Shown piece by piece: positions 1 through 8,050 of a stretch of 64,000 nt of DNA. The position numbers and the translations under genes were made by a program. Every line of letters starts with the position of its first letter. Position 1 is the stretch's first letter. Source of the DNA: Klebsiella aerogenes. GTDB lineage: Bacteria; Pseudomonadota; Gammaproteobacteria; Enterobacterales; Enterobacteriaceae. Location: positions 4,276,422-4,340,421 of the forward strand of contig CP119076.1 of the NCBI GenBank assembly GCA_029027985.1. The letters are read 5' to 3'. The notes under the pieces were generated by a model, which was given only the letters and a program-made list of their open reading frames with translations, did not search any database and was not told the DNA's origin.

Positions 1-1
1 C

Positions 2-532
2 CAGGACCGCACGCATCAAATTCGTCAGGCCTTCGACCGCGCGGCGCAGAAGCTCATCGACAACCTGAAAGCCGACCCGCAAATGGCCCAAAAAGCCGAT
101 AACGTCAAAGCTTATCTGAAGAACGATGAGACCTTTAACCGTTATCTCGGCGAGGTGTGGGCCGACCTGCGCGGCTGGGTGAAGACCGATATCAACAGCG
201 ACGATTCGCGTATCAAACAGCGGATCGCTGAAGCCGGTCAGTGGTTTGGCGAAACGCTGGTGCGCGACGAGGCGCTGCGTGAATCGCTGAACGAACACCT
301 GGAACAAGCGGCGCATCGGGTGGCGCCGGAATTCGCCGCCTTCCTGACTCGCCATATTAGCGACACGGTCAAAAGCTGGGACGCGCGCGATATGTCGCGG
401 CAGATCGAACTCAACATCGGTAAGGACCTGCAGTTTATTCGCATCAACGGCACGCTGGTCGGTGGCACCATCGGCCTCGGCCTGTGGTTGCTATCGCAAA
501 TTCCGTCGCTGCTGCACCTGCATATTGGCTGA
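2..532 (+). CDS. yjiN: YjiN, DUF445 inner-membrane protein (3' part only)
   Basis: The reading frame is open from base 2, so the gene starts left of the window and only about the last 176 residues are present (family members are a little over 400 residues). The visible part is a charged, helical segment rich in Ala, Glu and Arg, followed by one C-terminal hydrophobic helix ([19 protein letters not shown]) and a short tail. This matches the layout of DUF445 proteins such as E. coli YjiN, which are envelope proteins of unknown function with a long coiled middle. The nearby yjiS and yjiR genes, also from the E. coli yji region, support the name. The ATG at base 83 is internal and not the start. 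Confidence 0.8.
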   Translation, partial: QDRTHQIRQAFDRAAQKLIDNLKADPQMAQKADNVKAYLKNDETFNRYLGEVWADLRGWVKTDINSDDSRIKQRIAEAGQWFGETLVRDEALRESLNEHLEQAAHRVAPEFAAFLTRHISDTVKSWDARDMSRQIELNIGKDLQFIRINGTLVGGTIGLGLWLLSQIPSLLHLHIG

Positions 533-603
533 AAATGGTAGCATCATGCTGACAGGTGGCGTATGAGTCCGGCAATCCTGAATCCCCACAGAGAAAACCA
601 CGC

Positions 604-843
604 ATGAGCGAGATTGAGATCGGCCCGGCGCAGCGCGACCTGCTGCGCGAAAAGCTAAGTAAGTACTGCGAAGAAACCTTTAGCCTTGAACTGGAACAGT
701 TCGACGCCGAGTTTTTTGTCGACTTTATCGCCAAAGAGCTCGGGCCGCTGTTTTACAACGCCGGTATTGAAGAGGCCATCCGCACCCATCTCGCATGGAG
801 CGAGCGGATCCAGGAAGAGATGGATTTGAAGAAGGTCTATTAA
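604..843 (+). CDS. DUF2164 family protein
   Basis: A 79-residue acidic protein beginning MSEIEIGPAQRDLL. The central part (FDAEFFVDFIAKELGPLFYNAGIEEA, read in pieces) carries the features of DUF2164, a small uncharacterised family: a short helix pair and an LFYNAGI-type motif at about residues 48-55. An in-frame GTG at 556 would add 16 residues. I prefer the ATG at 604 because it gives the usual family length and a purine-rich AGAGAA stretch lies just upstream. It sits alone between yjiN and a convergent efflux operon, so context says nothing about function. Confidence 0.7.
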   Translation: MSEIEIGPAQRDLLREKLSKYCEETFSLELEQFDAEFFVDFIAKELGPLFYNAGIEEAIRTHLAWSERIQEEMDLKKVY

Positions 844-889
844 CGCGCAGGGAAGCATGGCGCTGCCTCGCCAGCTTCCCGCAGAAGGC

Positions 890-1954
890 TTAATCGGTAA
901 CCACGAAGCGCGTCGGCGCAAAGCAGTTCAGCAGGCGATGCACGAGGAACACCATGGTGAGCGTCGCCACCAGCGACACGGTGACCGAGGTAATACGGTA
1001 CAGATCGCTGAACACCAGATCCTGATCCGGGTGCAGGTTCTGGCCGAACATAATGCCGATGGTGGTGATACTGGCGAAACCCACGCCGGCACCCACCTTT
1101 TCCATCACATGCAGGCGAGCGCTAAAGGCCAGTCCAAGGCCGATCAGCGGCATCATCAGGACCATATGGTTACTGAAATTATAGATAACCAGTTGTACCA
1201 GCAGAATATACAAGCAGGCTAATACCACACCCACCACGCGCCAAACCGAGCTAATCACCGCGCCGCGATAGTGCATCGGGAACAGGATCAGAATTCCGGC
1301 CATCAGCGCTGACAGCGAGTCGCTCAGATCGCAGACCTGGAAGATCACGAAGATCATCGTCGCCACCGTACCGGAAAGCAGCGATTCATGGCGAATACGC
1401 GCGGCGTCTTTCTCAATACGCAGCGGCGGTTTACGCGGCTCGACGTCCGGGATCAGATAGTGCAACAACGCGCTCAACGCCACCGCCATCACGCAAGCCT
1501 CCATATTGGAGAACATCAACGTATGCCAATTGCTGGTGGAATAACTCATAAAATTGAGCATCGTGCTCTGGCAAACTACGCCCATCGACCCGAGAAGGAA
1601 CAGCGGCCCCTGGCTCATAAAGCGAAAACGCATCACATACAAGCCGAAGACCACCAGCGTCATGATCACCGGCCACTGCGACAAATAGCCGACGATCAGC
1701 ACCATTTCAACGCAGTTAACCGCCGCGCTGAACACGAACTGCCGCGCCACATGGCGGTTGAATACCGGCACCAGCGACAGCAGCATCAGCGGATAAACCA
1801 CGAAAAATACGCCGTACTGCACATCGTAGAAGGTCGAGATACTCAGCGCGATAGTCCCGGCGACGGCGATACGGACCGTCTGACGAAAATCATTAGCCGT
1901 GTAGACGATATTGCCGTGCGGAGTAAAGACGCGCGCCAGGGTATTAATAGACAT
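890..1954 (-). CDS. DUF2955 / FUSC-like inner-membrane transport protein
   Basis: A 354-residue membrane protein. Hydrophobic segments fall in two clusters, about residues 27-165 and 195-345, separated by a hydrophilic loop containing IPDVEPRKPPLRIEKD. This two-bundle layout is that of DUF2955 proteins, relatives of the FUSC/AaeB family that pair with an HlyD-type adaptor to export aromatic or toxic compounds. It is the last gene of a minus-strand operon (MarR regulator, HlyD adaptor, this gene), and its start overlaps the end of the adaptor gene by 11 bp, suggesting coupled translation. The substrate is unknown; efflux is inferred from the pairing. Confidence 0.75.
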   Translation of the reverse strand: MSINTLARVFTPHGNIVYTANDFRQTVRIAVAGTIALSISTFYDVQYGVFFVVYPLMLLSLVPVFNRHVARQFVFSAAVNCVEMVLIVGYLSQWPVIMTLVVFGLYVMRFRFMSQGPLFLLGSMGVVCQSTMLNFMSYSTSNWHTLMFSNMEACVMAVALSALLHYLIPDVEPRKPPLRIEKDAARIRHESLLSGTVATMIFVIFQVCDLSDSLSALMAGILILFPMHYRGAVISSVWRVVGVVLACLYILLVQLVIYNFSNHMVLMMPLIGLGLAFSARLHVMEKVGAGVGFASITTIGIMFGQNLHPDQDLVFSDLYRITSVTVSLVATLTMVFLVHRLLNCFAPTRFVVTD

Positions 1955-3011
1955 AGTGCAACAGGCTCACCAGATGGATCTGCAGGCCGGCAAAGGTACG
2001 AGCGAACGGCCCGTCGCTATTGTACAGCTGCACCGTGGCGCGGGCGCCGGTCGGCAGCGGCTTGTCCAGCGGTTGGTCCAGCGCGACGTGGATGCGCATC
2101 CGCTGCGCATCGCGCACCCAACGAGTGGACTGCTCCGGCTGCGACAACTGGCCATTCACCGCTTCCTGACCGGCAAGAATACCGGCATCGCTGCTTGTCA
2201 CATGCGCCGGAAAGACCTTACCCGGCAGGGCGTCAAAGACCACCGCCGCATCGGTATTCACCGCGGTGTGGCGGAGGCTTTTTTCGCGGAAATCGGCAAC
2301 GATATCGGTGTTATTGTTCACCAGCGCCAGCACGGCGGTAGCGGCAGTGGCGTAGATCCCCGGGTTCAGCTGCAGGTTGCTGACCATGCCGTCGGTTTCG
2401 GCGCGAACCTGGGTCCAGCCGAGATTCAGCTGCGCCTCTTCCAGCGCGTTGCGGTATTTCTGCAGCGTTACGTTACGCTTATCGTCACGCTCGCCGCGCT
2501 GGATCTGCAGGTTCTGGATTTGTGCATTCAGGGCGCTGACCGACTGTTCGCTGGTCTGCCAGGTCGTGCGCACTTTATCGAGATCCGATTGCGACACGTT
2601 CTGCAGGGTGCTCAGACGCTGGTAGCGGTCAAGGGTGACCTTATCATTACGCGCGGTGTACTGCGCGGTGCGTAGGTTGGCGCGGGCGGCAGCGATCTGC
2701 GCATCCAGCTGTTGGTTGCTCAACTTCGCCTGCTCAAAGGCGATTTGTGCCGCTTCAACTTTATTAATGAATGGTGTCGGGTCCAGCTCGTACAGCAGCT
2801 CGCCCTTTTTCACCTGGCTATTGTTGTGTACGTACACGTGCGAAACGTAGCCGGAAACGCGCGACGAAACCGGGGTCACCACGCGCATCACGGTGGAATC
2901 CGGGGTCAGCGGGATCCAGATATCAGCAACGATAAACCAGGCGAATATTGCCAGGAAAGCGGCAATACTCACCCTTACCCAGCGGGCAAATTTTTGTTCT
3001 GGCGTCATCAT
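1944..3011 (-). CDS. HlyD-family membrane fusion protein
   Basis: A 355-residue periplasmic adaptor. It has one N-terminal membrane anchor (about residues 14-32), then a biotinyl-lipoyl half motif (VSSRVSGYVSHVYVHNNSQVKKGELLYELD), a long coiled-coil hairpin rich in Gln and Ala (about 85-200), the second lipoyl half (LGWTQVRAETDGMV) and a beta-barrel domain. This is the EmrA/AaeA pattern. It is preceded 6 bp upstream by the MarR gene and overlaps the DUF2955 gene downstream, so the three genes form one transcription unit. Its likely job is to link the inner-membrane partner to an outer-membrane channel encoded elsewhere. Confidence 0.85.
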   Translation of the reverse strand: MMTPEQKFARWVRVSIAAFLAIFAWFIVADIWIPLTPDSTVMRVVTPVSSRVSGYVSHVYVHNNSQVKKGELLYELDPTPFINKVEAAQIAFEQAKLSNQQLDAQIAAARANLRTAQYTARNDKVTLDRYQRLSTLQNVSQSDLDKVRTTWQTSEQSVSALNAQIQNLQIQRGERDDKRNVTLQKYRNALEEAQLNLGWTQVRAETDGMVSNLQLNPGIYATAATAVLALVNNNTDIVADFREKSLRHTAVNTDAAVVFDALPGKVFPAHVTSSDAGILAGQEAVNGQLSQPEQSTRWVRDAQRMRIHVALDQPLDKPLPTGARATVQLYNSDGPFARTFAGLQIHLVSLLHYVY

Positions 3012-3017
3012 AGTTTT

Positions 3018-3482
3018 TTAGATCTTGTTATCTTCTTCGCGGATTGTCCGCAAGTTGCAGGCGATTTGATTTAATGTGGCGCTGAAGGTGGCGAGGTCCA
3101 CTTCGGGGATAGTTTCCGTCACGCGGTCTTGATAAGTCTCAATGACGCGGTTCAGCTTTTCCAGGATAGCGTGGCCTTCCGCCGTCAGCGTGAGCAGGCG
3201 GATGCGCTTGTCATATGGCGATGTTGAGCGCAGCAGGTAGCCCTGCTTTTCCAGCTGCGTGAGGGTGCGCATCAGCGGCGGCAGTTCAATGCCCTGCACT
3301 TCCGCCAGTTCGCTTACCGAGACATTGCATCCCAGCTGATGCAGCTGCATCAGCACCGTCCAGCTTGACTGGGTCAGGCCGGTATCGGTAATTGCGCTGT
3401 CGATAACCGCACGCCACTGGCGCACCACCATCGCCATGCGCATCCCCATCGGACGGCGGGCAAACAGTTCGTCTTCAGTCAT
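3018..3482 (-). CDS. MarR-family transcriptional regulator
   Basis: A 154-residue winged-helix regulator: MarR fold with helices around VVRQWRAVIDSAI, recognition region NVSVSELAEVQGIELPPLMRTLTQLEKQG and the wing STSPYDKRIRLLTLTAEG. I use the ATG at 3482 because GAGGAAAA lies just upstream on the minus strand; a TTG at 3503 would add seven residues that include this Shine-Dalgarno sequence. First gene of the MarR-HlyD-DUF2955 operon, so it most likely represses its own efflux operon and is relieved by a ligand. The family role is well known; the ligand is not visible. Confidence 0.85.
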   Translation of the reverse strand: MTEDELFARRPMGMRMAMVVRQWRAVIDSAITDTGLTQSSWTVLMQLHQLGCNVSVSELAEVQGIELPPLMRTLTQLEKQGYLLRSTSPYDKRIRLLTLTAEGHAILEKLNRVIETYQDRVTETIPEVDLATFSATLNQIACNLRTIREEDNKI

Positions 3483-3607
3483 TTTATTTTCCTCACTTGG
3501 CAACGAGGAAAATAATACTTATCAGGGTAAGTATCAAGAAACGACAGATGCAGAAGCATCAATTGATAAATTTTGTGAATGTAAATTCCCGATGGAGTAT
3601 CGGTTTG

Positions 3608-3678
3608 GTAGCCCGGACAGGCGCGTCAAGCGCCGCCTCCGGGAAAACCCCGGTAGCGCTGACGCTGACCGGGGCTAC
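3608..3678. repeat. BIME (two inverted REP elements)
   Basis: Begins GTAGCCCGG and ends CCGGGGCTAC, with two internal imperfect hairpins: a typical pair of facing REP units. It lies just beyond the 3' end of yjiS, the usual extragenic position, and is similar to the units of the large array at 7231-8000. Confidence 0.85.
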
Positions 3679-3691
3679 GGAAGAGCACATT

Positions 3692-3856
3692 TTAATTGAT
3701 CTGATCCCGGCGCAGCCCGACATCTTTCAGCTGTTCGTCGCTCATTCGCTGCAATGTTTTGCGCGTTTTACCACGAAGCCACCATTTTTTAAGCGCCCGC
3801 GCCAGAAATACCAAGCCGATAAACGGCTGTTTTGCCCGATTCTCATGAAATTCCAT
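3692..3856 (-). CDS. yjiS: YjiS, DUF1127 small protein
   Basis: A 54-residue protein starting MEFHENRAKQPFIGLV and ending QLKDVGLRRDQIN. It matches E. coli YjiS in length and in its opening and closing residues, and carries the DUF1127 signature (a basic Trp-rich segment LKKWWLRGKTRKTLQ, then MSDEQLKDVGL). DUF1127 proteins are small, basic and, where studied, linked to RNA turnover or phosphate and carbon responses; the role of YjiS is not known to me. A strong GGAGGT lies upstream of the ATG. It is divergent from yjiR, as in E. coli. A longer open frame on the opposite strand is a shadow. Confidence 0.85.
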   Translation of the reverse strand: MEFHENRAKQPFIGLVFLARALKKWWLRGKTRKTLQRMSDEQLKDVGLRRDQIN

Positions 3857-3911
3857 CCTCTACCTCCTCACCTTGCCAGAGGCTTTATCTTCACGGATCC
3901 GGGCCTGAACA

Positions 3912-4012
3912 ATACAGATTCAAAAAATACTTTTCTTTAACATACAGATTAGCTAAAACGTACACTATGCCCCATTTTTAACGCCCATCTGTACTGGTTT
4001 ACCCATCTGTAT
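3912..4012. promoter_or_regulatory. Four ATACAGAT-type sites between yjiS and yjiR
   Basis: ATACAGAT occurs at 3912-3919 and 3942-3949. Its reverse complement occurs at 3987-3993 (seven bases, ATCTGTA, within CCCATCTGTA) and 4005-4012 (ATCTGTAT). The two right-hand copies are direct repeats 18 bp apart. MocR-type regulators commonly bind direct repeats at their own and divergent promoters, so these are likely YjiR operators controlling yjiR and perhaps yjiS. The sequence pattern is seen directly; binding is inferred. Confidence 0.6.
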
Positions 4013-4033
4013 GGCGACAATGAAGGATACAGC

Positions 4034-5446
4034 ATGACTCGTTATCAACATCTGGCCAGCCTGCTGGCTGAACGTATCGAACAAGGGTTGTATCGTCACG
4101 GCGAAAAGCTGCCGTCGGTGCGCAGCCTGAGCCAGGAGCACGGCGTCAGTATCAGCACCGTCCAGCAGGCCTATCAGACGCTGGAGCAGCAACAGCTGAT
4201 TGTGCCGCAGCCGCGTTCCGGCTACTTTGTCGCCCCACGCCGCGCTCAGCCGCCGGTGCCGCCAATGTCGCGTCCGGTGCAGCGCCCGGTGGAGATCACC
4301 CAATGGGATCAGGTACTGAGCATGATCGAAGCGCGCAATGATAAATCGATCATCCCCTTCGGCGGCGGCTCGCCAGACGTCAGTCAGCCAAGTCTTAAGC
4401 CTATCTGGCGCGAGCTCAGCCGGGCAATCCAGCATAACCTCAGCGAGGTGCTGAACTACGACGAGCTGGCCGGACGTCGCGAACTGCGCGAACAGATCGC
4501 CCGCCTGATGCTTGACGGTGGATCGGTGCTTACCGCCGACGATCTGGTGATCACCAGCGGCTGCCACAACGCGCTATCGCTAGCGCTGCTGTCGGTGTGC
4601 CAGCCCGGCGATATCGTCGCCGTCGAATCCCCCTGCTACTATGGCACCATGCAGATGCTGCGCGGATTAGGACTGAAAGCCATCGAAATCCCCACCGATC
4701 CGGAGTCCGGGATCAGCATTGAGGCTTTAGAACTGGCGCTGGATCAGTGGCCCATTAAAGGCGTGCTTCTGGTGCCGAACTGCAATAATCCGCTGGGATT
4801 TATCATGCCGGATGCCCGCAAACGGGCGGTACTGAGCCTCGCCCAGCGCCACGATATTGTTATCTTTGAAGATGATATTTACGGCGAACTGGCCACTGAA
4901 TATCCGCGCCCGCGCACCATCCATTCATGGGATATCGACGGCCGGGTAATGCTCTGCAGTTCATTTACCAAAACCATCGCCCCCGGTTTGCGCATCGGCT
5001 GGGTAGCCCCCGGACGCTACTACGATCGCCTGCTGCAGATGAAGTACGCCGCCAGCGGCACCAACGTCCCCTCCACCCAATTAGCAGCCTGCAACTTTAT
5101 TCGCGAAGGCCACTACCACCGCCATGTACGCCGGATGCGGCAGATCTATCAGCGCAATATGGAGATCTACACCTGCTGGCTGCGGGAGTTTTTCCCCTGC
5201 GGGATCTGCGTCACCCGCCCGAAAGGCGGCTTTATGCTGTGGGTCGAGCTACCGGAACAGGTGGATATGGTTTGCGTCGCGAAGCAGCTGTGCAGCCTGA
5301 AAATCCAGGTGGCACCAGGCTCGCTATTTTCGGCATCAGGAAAATACCGCAACTGCTTACGGATCAACTGCGCTCTGCCGCCGATCGAGAAACATAAAGC
5401 GGTGATGGTGAAGCTGGGGGAAGCGGTGAAGGTGGCGATGGAATGA
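4034..5446 (+). CDS. yjiR: YjiR, MocR-type (GntR-aminotransferase) regulator
   Basis: A 470-residue fusion regulator, the same length as E. coli YjiR. Residues 1-70 form a GntR winged helix (LASLLAERIEQGLYRHGEKLPSVRSLS in pieces, then SISTVQQAYQTLEQQ). Residues about 95-465 are a fold-type I aminotransferase domain with the PLP lysine at position 313 in SSFTKTIAPGLRIGW, the NCNNPLGF segment that contacts the substrate carboxylate side, and DDIYGEL before the lysine. MocR proteins use PLP as an effector sensor rather than for catalysis. The direct repeats just upstream suggest autoregulation. Its target genes are not evident; yjiS is divergent. Confidence 0.9.
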   Translation: MTRYQHLASLLAERIEQGLYRHGEKLPSVRSLSQEHGVSISTVQQAYQTLEQQQLIVPQPRSGYFVAPRRAQPPVPPMSRPVQRPVEITQWDQVLSMIEARNDKSIIPFGGGSPDVSQPSLKPIWRELSRAIQHNLSEVLNYDELAGRRELREQIARLMLDGGSVLTADDLVITSGCHNALSLALLSVCQPGDIVAVESPCYYGTMQMLRGLGLKAIEIPTDPESGISIEALELALDQWPIKGVLLVPNCNNPLGFIMPDARKRAVLSLAQRHDIVIFEDDIYGELATEYPRPRTIHSWDIDGRVMLCSSFTKTIAPGLRIGWVAPGRYYDRLLQMKYAASGTNVPSTQLAACNFIREGHYHRHVRRMRQIYQRNMEIYTCWLREFFPCGICVTRPKGGFMLWVELPEQVDMVCVAKQLCSLKIQVAPGSLFSASGKYRNCLRINCALPPIEKHKAVMVKLGEAVKVAME

Positions 5447-5454
5447 GAGACAGG

Positions 5455-5491
5455 GTAGCCCGGACAAGGCGCGGCCAGCGCCGCCTCCGGG
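5455..5491. repeat. Single REP element
   Basis: A GTAGCCCGG...CCTCCGGGA hairpin between the convergent ends of yjiR and the OmpA-like gene. Confidence 0.75.
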
Positions 5492-5502
5492 ATTATCCAG
5501 AC

Positions 5503-6087
5503 TCACCCTTTCTTCTTCGGTACGATGAAATCGACGCGGCGGTTTTTCGCGCGCCCGGCATCGTCATCGTTACTCGCCACTGGCTGGCTTTCGCCTTTGC
5601 CCTGCTCGCGCAAGCGTGAGGAGTCCACGCCGTGCGCCGTCAGCCATTTGCCGACCGAACGGGCGCGGCGTAGTGACAAATCGAGGTTGTACTTATCGCT
5701 GCCTACCGAATCGGTATGCCCTTCGATCGTCACCACGCCACCAGGATCGTCGGCGATCAGCTGCGCGACCTTTTTCAGCGTCGGCTCGGCTTTTTTGGCG
5801 ATAGCATCGCTATCAAAAGCGAACAACACGTCGCTGCGCATCGACAACGTCACGGCGTCTTTACCATCGCGGAAAGAGATATCCGCCGACTGCTTCGCCA
5901 GATCCGCCGCCTTACTCTGCAAATCCAGCACCGCGCCGCCAGTATCCGAGGGGAAACCCACCAGATCCAGGGTTGTCGCTTTCAGGTCGAGGATCACCGG
6001 CGGGGCGTGCGCTGGCGCCTCTTCCGCCCCGGCGGCGGAGCACAGCGCCAGGCCGCTGGCGAACAGGAGTTTGTGCAGGCCGCTCAT
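5503..6087 (-). CDS. OmpA-family peptidoglycan-binding protein
   Basis: A 194-residue exported protein. Residues 1-21 (MSGLHKLLFASGLALCSAAGA) form a signal peptide with no lipobox. A linker of about 60 residues is followed by an OmpA C-terminal domain (about 85-190) with VLFAFDSDAI, the diaminopimelate-binding pattern EGHTDSVGSDKYN, LSLRRARSV and the closing NRRVDF. It should sit in the periplasm bound to peptidoglycan. It is the second gene of a two-gene operon, 3 bp after the hypothetical exported protein, so the two probably work together. It lacks a beta-barrel, so it is not OmpA itself. Confidence 0.85.
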   Translation of the reverse strand: MSGLHKLLFASGLALCSAAGAEEAPAHAPPVILDLKATTLDLVGFPSDTGGAVLDLQSKAADLAKQSADISFRDGKDAVTLSMRSDVLFAFDSDAIAKKAEPTLKKVAQLIADDPGGVVTIEGHTDSVGSDKYNLDLSLRRARSVGKWLTAHGVDSSRLREQGKGESQPVASNDDDAGRAKNRRVDFIVPKKKG

Positions 6088-6090
6088 CGC

Positions 6091-6567
6091 TTAACGATCC
6101 GTAATGGCGATGGGCCCGAGCGGCTCAACGTTTTCGATGGTCAAATAAACCTCCTTGACGTCCTTCGGCGGCGCCGGGAAGCTGCCGTACCACGAACCAA
6201 CGTACGGCACGCCGGTGCGCGAACTAAACATCACGCTGTTCGGCGCCAGCGGGACACCGTTCGAGTCGGTCAGCAACAGGTATTTCTTGTTGTCCACCAA
6301 CAGGTAGAAAGATTTGGCAAGATCCTCTTTATCGATCCCGGTATACAAGGATTGACCCGTCAGGTTATCCGCGAGGCCTTTAAAACGTACTTTGACGGTC
6401 AGGATGTCGCCATGGCGCATCGCTTCCACCACCTGCGCTTCCGCCGTCCCCGAACTTACCATACCGGTGGCCAGCGGCGTGGCAGACGGCTCCTCTGCCA
6501 GCGCGACGCCCGGGACAACCAGCGCGGTCAACAGACAGGAGGCAACGAAGTTTTTCATTCGCTTCAT
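6091..6567 (-). CDS. Exported hypothetical protein, partner of OmpA-like gene
   Basis: A 158-residue protein with a clear signal peptide (MKRMKNFVASCLLTALVVPG, then VALA before EEPSA, cleavage near residue 24). The mature part has alternating beta-type segments (ILTVKVRFKGL, SFYLLVDNKKYLLLTDSNGVPL, KEVYLTIENVEPL) and looks like a small beta-sandwich. There are no cysteines in the mature part. I do not recognise a family. It is translated just ahead of the OmpA-like gene with a 3-bp gap, suggesting a periplasmic pair attached to the cell wall. Confidence 0.7.
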   Translation of the reverse strand: MKRMKNFVASCLLTALVVPGVALAEEPSATPLATGMVSSGTAEAQVVEAMRHGDILTVKVRFKGLADNLTGQSLYTGIDKEDLAKSFYLLVDNKKYLLLTDSNGVPLAPNSVMFSSRTGVPYVGSWYGSFPAPPKDVKEVYLTIENVEPLGPIAITDR

Positions 6568-6910
6568 GTTGAGGTCCTTATTCTGTAGGCGCTGCCTATG
6601 TGATTGTATATTTTCAATGACATAGAAAAGTCGCCGGGAGAGTAATGCCCCCGAAGTATAGTAAAACGTCTCGCTATCACCCTTGCAGCGGGCAAAAACG
6701 TAAGCGGGATCACGTTTACCGATTTAGCTTTCCTCTACTGCTCTGCATCGTCTTGTTCATCCTTAAAAAGAGAGAACCATTCAAATAGTGCAATATTCTA
6801 CGAAATAACTGATAACCAGAAATATCATTATTAAAAAATGAACAATTCCAAATGATAAATATTATTACTGTCTAAAAACCAACATTAAAAAACCATAACA
6901 ACATCATTCG
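6568..6910. other. Intergenic, AT-rich, no gene seen
   Basis: About 340 bases between the exported operon and the permease relic. The left end must hold the promoter of the minus-strand operon. The part from about 6780 to 6900 is AT-rich (runs such as TTATTAAAAAATG) and contains no convincing open frame or hairpin terminator. Confidence 0.4.
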
Positions 6911-7230
6911 GAAACCCCGTACGTCAGTACCTTATTTGTCGCGCTGATTTCACTGGTTTCCGGCCTCTACTTCTATGGCGACATTGATAACCTCAGCCGA
7001 CTGGTGAACTTTGGCGCATTGATGGGTTTCCTGGTGCTACACGTGGCGGTGATCAACCACTACCTGATCCGATAAAAGTCGCGCAACCTGGTGATGCACC
7101 TGCTCTTCCCGGTGATTGGGTTGTGCATTATCGACCTTGTTATTTATGAGATGGATATTGAAGCTAAAGTGCCTGGCCTGGCCTGAGCTGGCTGGCTGTC
7201 GGGGTGGTGTATTACGCCATCATGCGGCTG
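6911..7230 (+). pseudogene. Remnant of an APC-family amino-acid permease
   Basis: Translation from 6911 gives ETPYVSTLFVALISLVSG, then LYFYGDIDNLSRLVNFGALM and GFLVLHVAVINHYLIR before an in-frame TAA near 7074. The frame continues after it (SRNLVMHLLFPVIGLCII) and is then broken near 7185, where an apparent 5-base duplication (CTGGC/CTGGC) shifts it. In the next frame SWLAVGVVYYAIMRLVLK resumes. This reads as the last 100 or so residues of an APC-superfamily permease with a stop, a frameshift and no 5' part. The assignment rests on the pattern of hydrophobic segments and loops. Confidence 0.65.
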
Positions 7231-8000
7231 GTGCTTAAGCGCCACCCCGGGGTATTTCCCCGCTCGCGCTGCGCTTAGCGGGGCTACGGTTTCCCCTTCG
7301 TCTGCGGGCCGGTAGCCCGGACAAGACGCGTCAAGCGCCACCCCGGGGGATTTCCCCGCTCGCGCTGCGCTTAGCGGGGCTACGGCTTCCCCTTCGTCTG
7401 CGGGCCGGTAGCCCGGGCAAGGCGCATCAAGCGCCGCCTCCGGGGTATTTCTCCGCTCGCACTGCGCTTAGCGGGGCTACGGTTTCCCCTTCATCTGCGG
7501 GCCGGTAGCCCGGACAAGGCGCGTCAAGCGCCACCTCCGGAGTATTTCCCCGCTCGCGCTGCGCTTAGCGGGGCTACGGCTTCCCCTTCGTCTGCAGGCC
7601 GGTAGCCCGGACAAGGCGCGTCAAGCGCCGCCTCCGGGGTATTTCCCCGCTCGCGCTGCGCTTAGCGGGGCTACGGCTTCCCCTTCGTCTGCGGGCCGGT
7701 AGCCCGGACAAAGCGCGTCAAGCGCCGCCCCCGGGGTATTTCCCCGCTCGCGCTGCGCTTACCGGGGCTACGGTTTCCCCTTCGTCTGCGGGCCGGTAGC
7801 CCGGACAAGGCGCGTCAAGCGCCGCCTCCGGGGTATTTCCCCGCTCGCGCTGCGCTTAGCGGGGCTACGGCTTCCCCTTTGTCTGCGGGCCGGTAGCCCG
7901 GACAAGGCGCGTCAAGCGCCGCCTCCGGGGTATTTCCCCGCTCGCGCTGCGCTTAGCGGGGCTACGGCTTCCCCTTCGTCTGCGGGCCGGTAGCCCGTTA
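7231..8000. repeat. Tandem 97-bp BIME array, about 8 units
   Basis: GGTAGCCCGG recurs at 7311, 7407, 7504, 7601, 7698, 7795, 7892 and 7989, i.e. a period of 97 bp (one step of 96). A partial unit starts at about 7231 and the last unit is cut off after a few bases. Each unit holds two facing REP hairpins (GTAGCCCGGACAAGGCGCG... and CCCCGCTCGCGCTGCGCTTA...) and a spacer GGCTTCCCCTTCGTCTGCGG. Units differ at only a few positions. This is an unusually long BIME-2-like array. It separates the permease relic from dgaR. Confidence 0.9.
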
Positions 8001-8050
8001 AGACCGCGCAACTTCGCCCCCGGTCTCTTTCTGACGCCGCGTAATAGTGT

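Noticed and set aside
1388..2675. Long plus-strand frames opposite the HlyD/DUF2955 genes
   Set aside because: Antisense shadows with Arg/His/Gln-rich low-complexity translations; the minus-strand products are clear family members.
3497..3940. 147-codon plus-strand frame opposite yjiS
   Set aside because: It runs through a BIME and across yjiS in antisense; yjiS has a strong ribosome site and a clear family match.
7231..8000. Regular repeats that could be taken for a CRISPR array
   Set aside because: The whole 97-bp unit is repeated, including what would be the spacers, and each unit consists of two facing REP hairpins. No cas genes are near.
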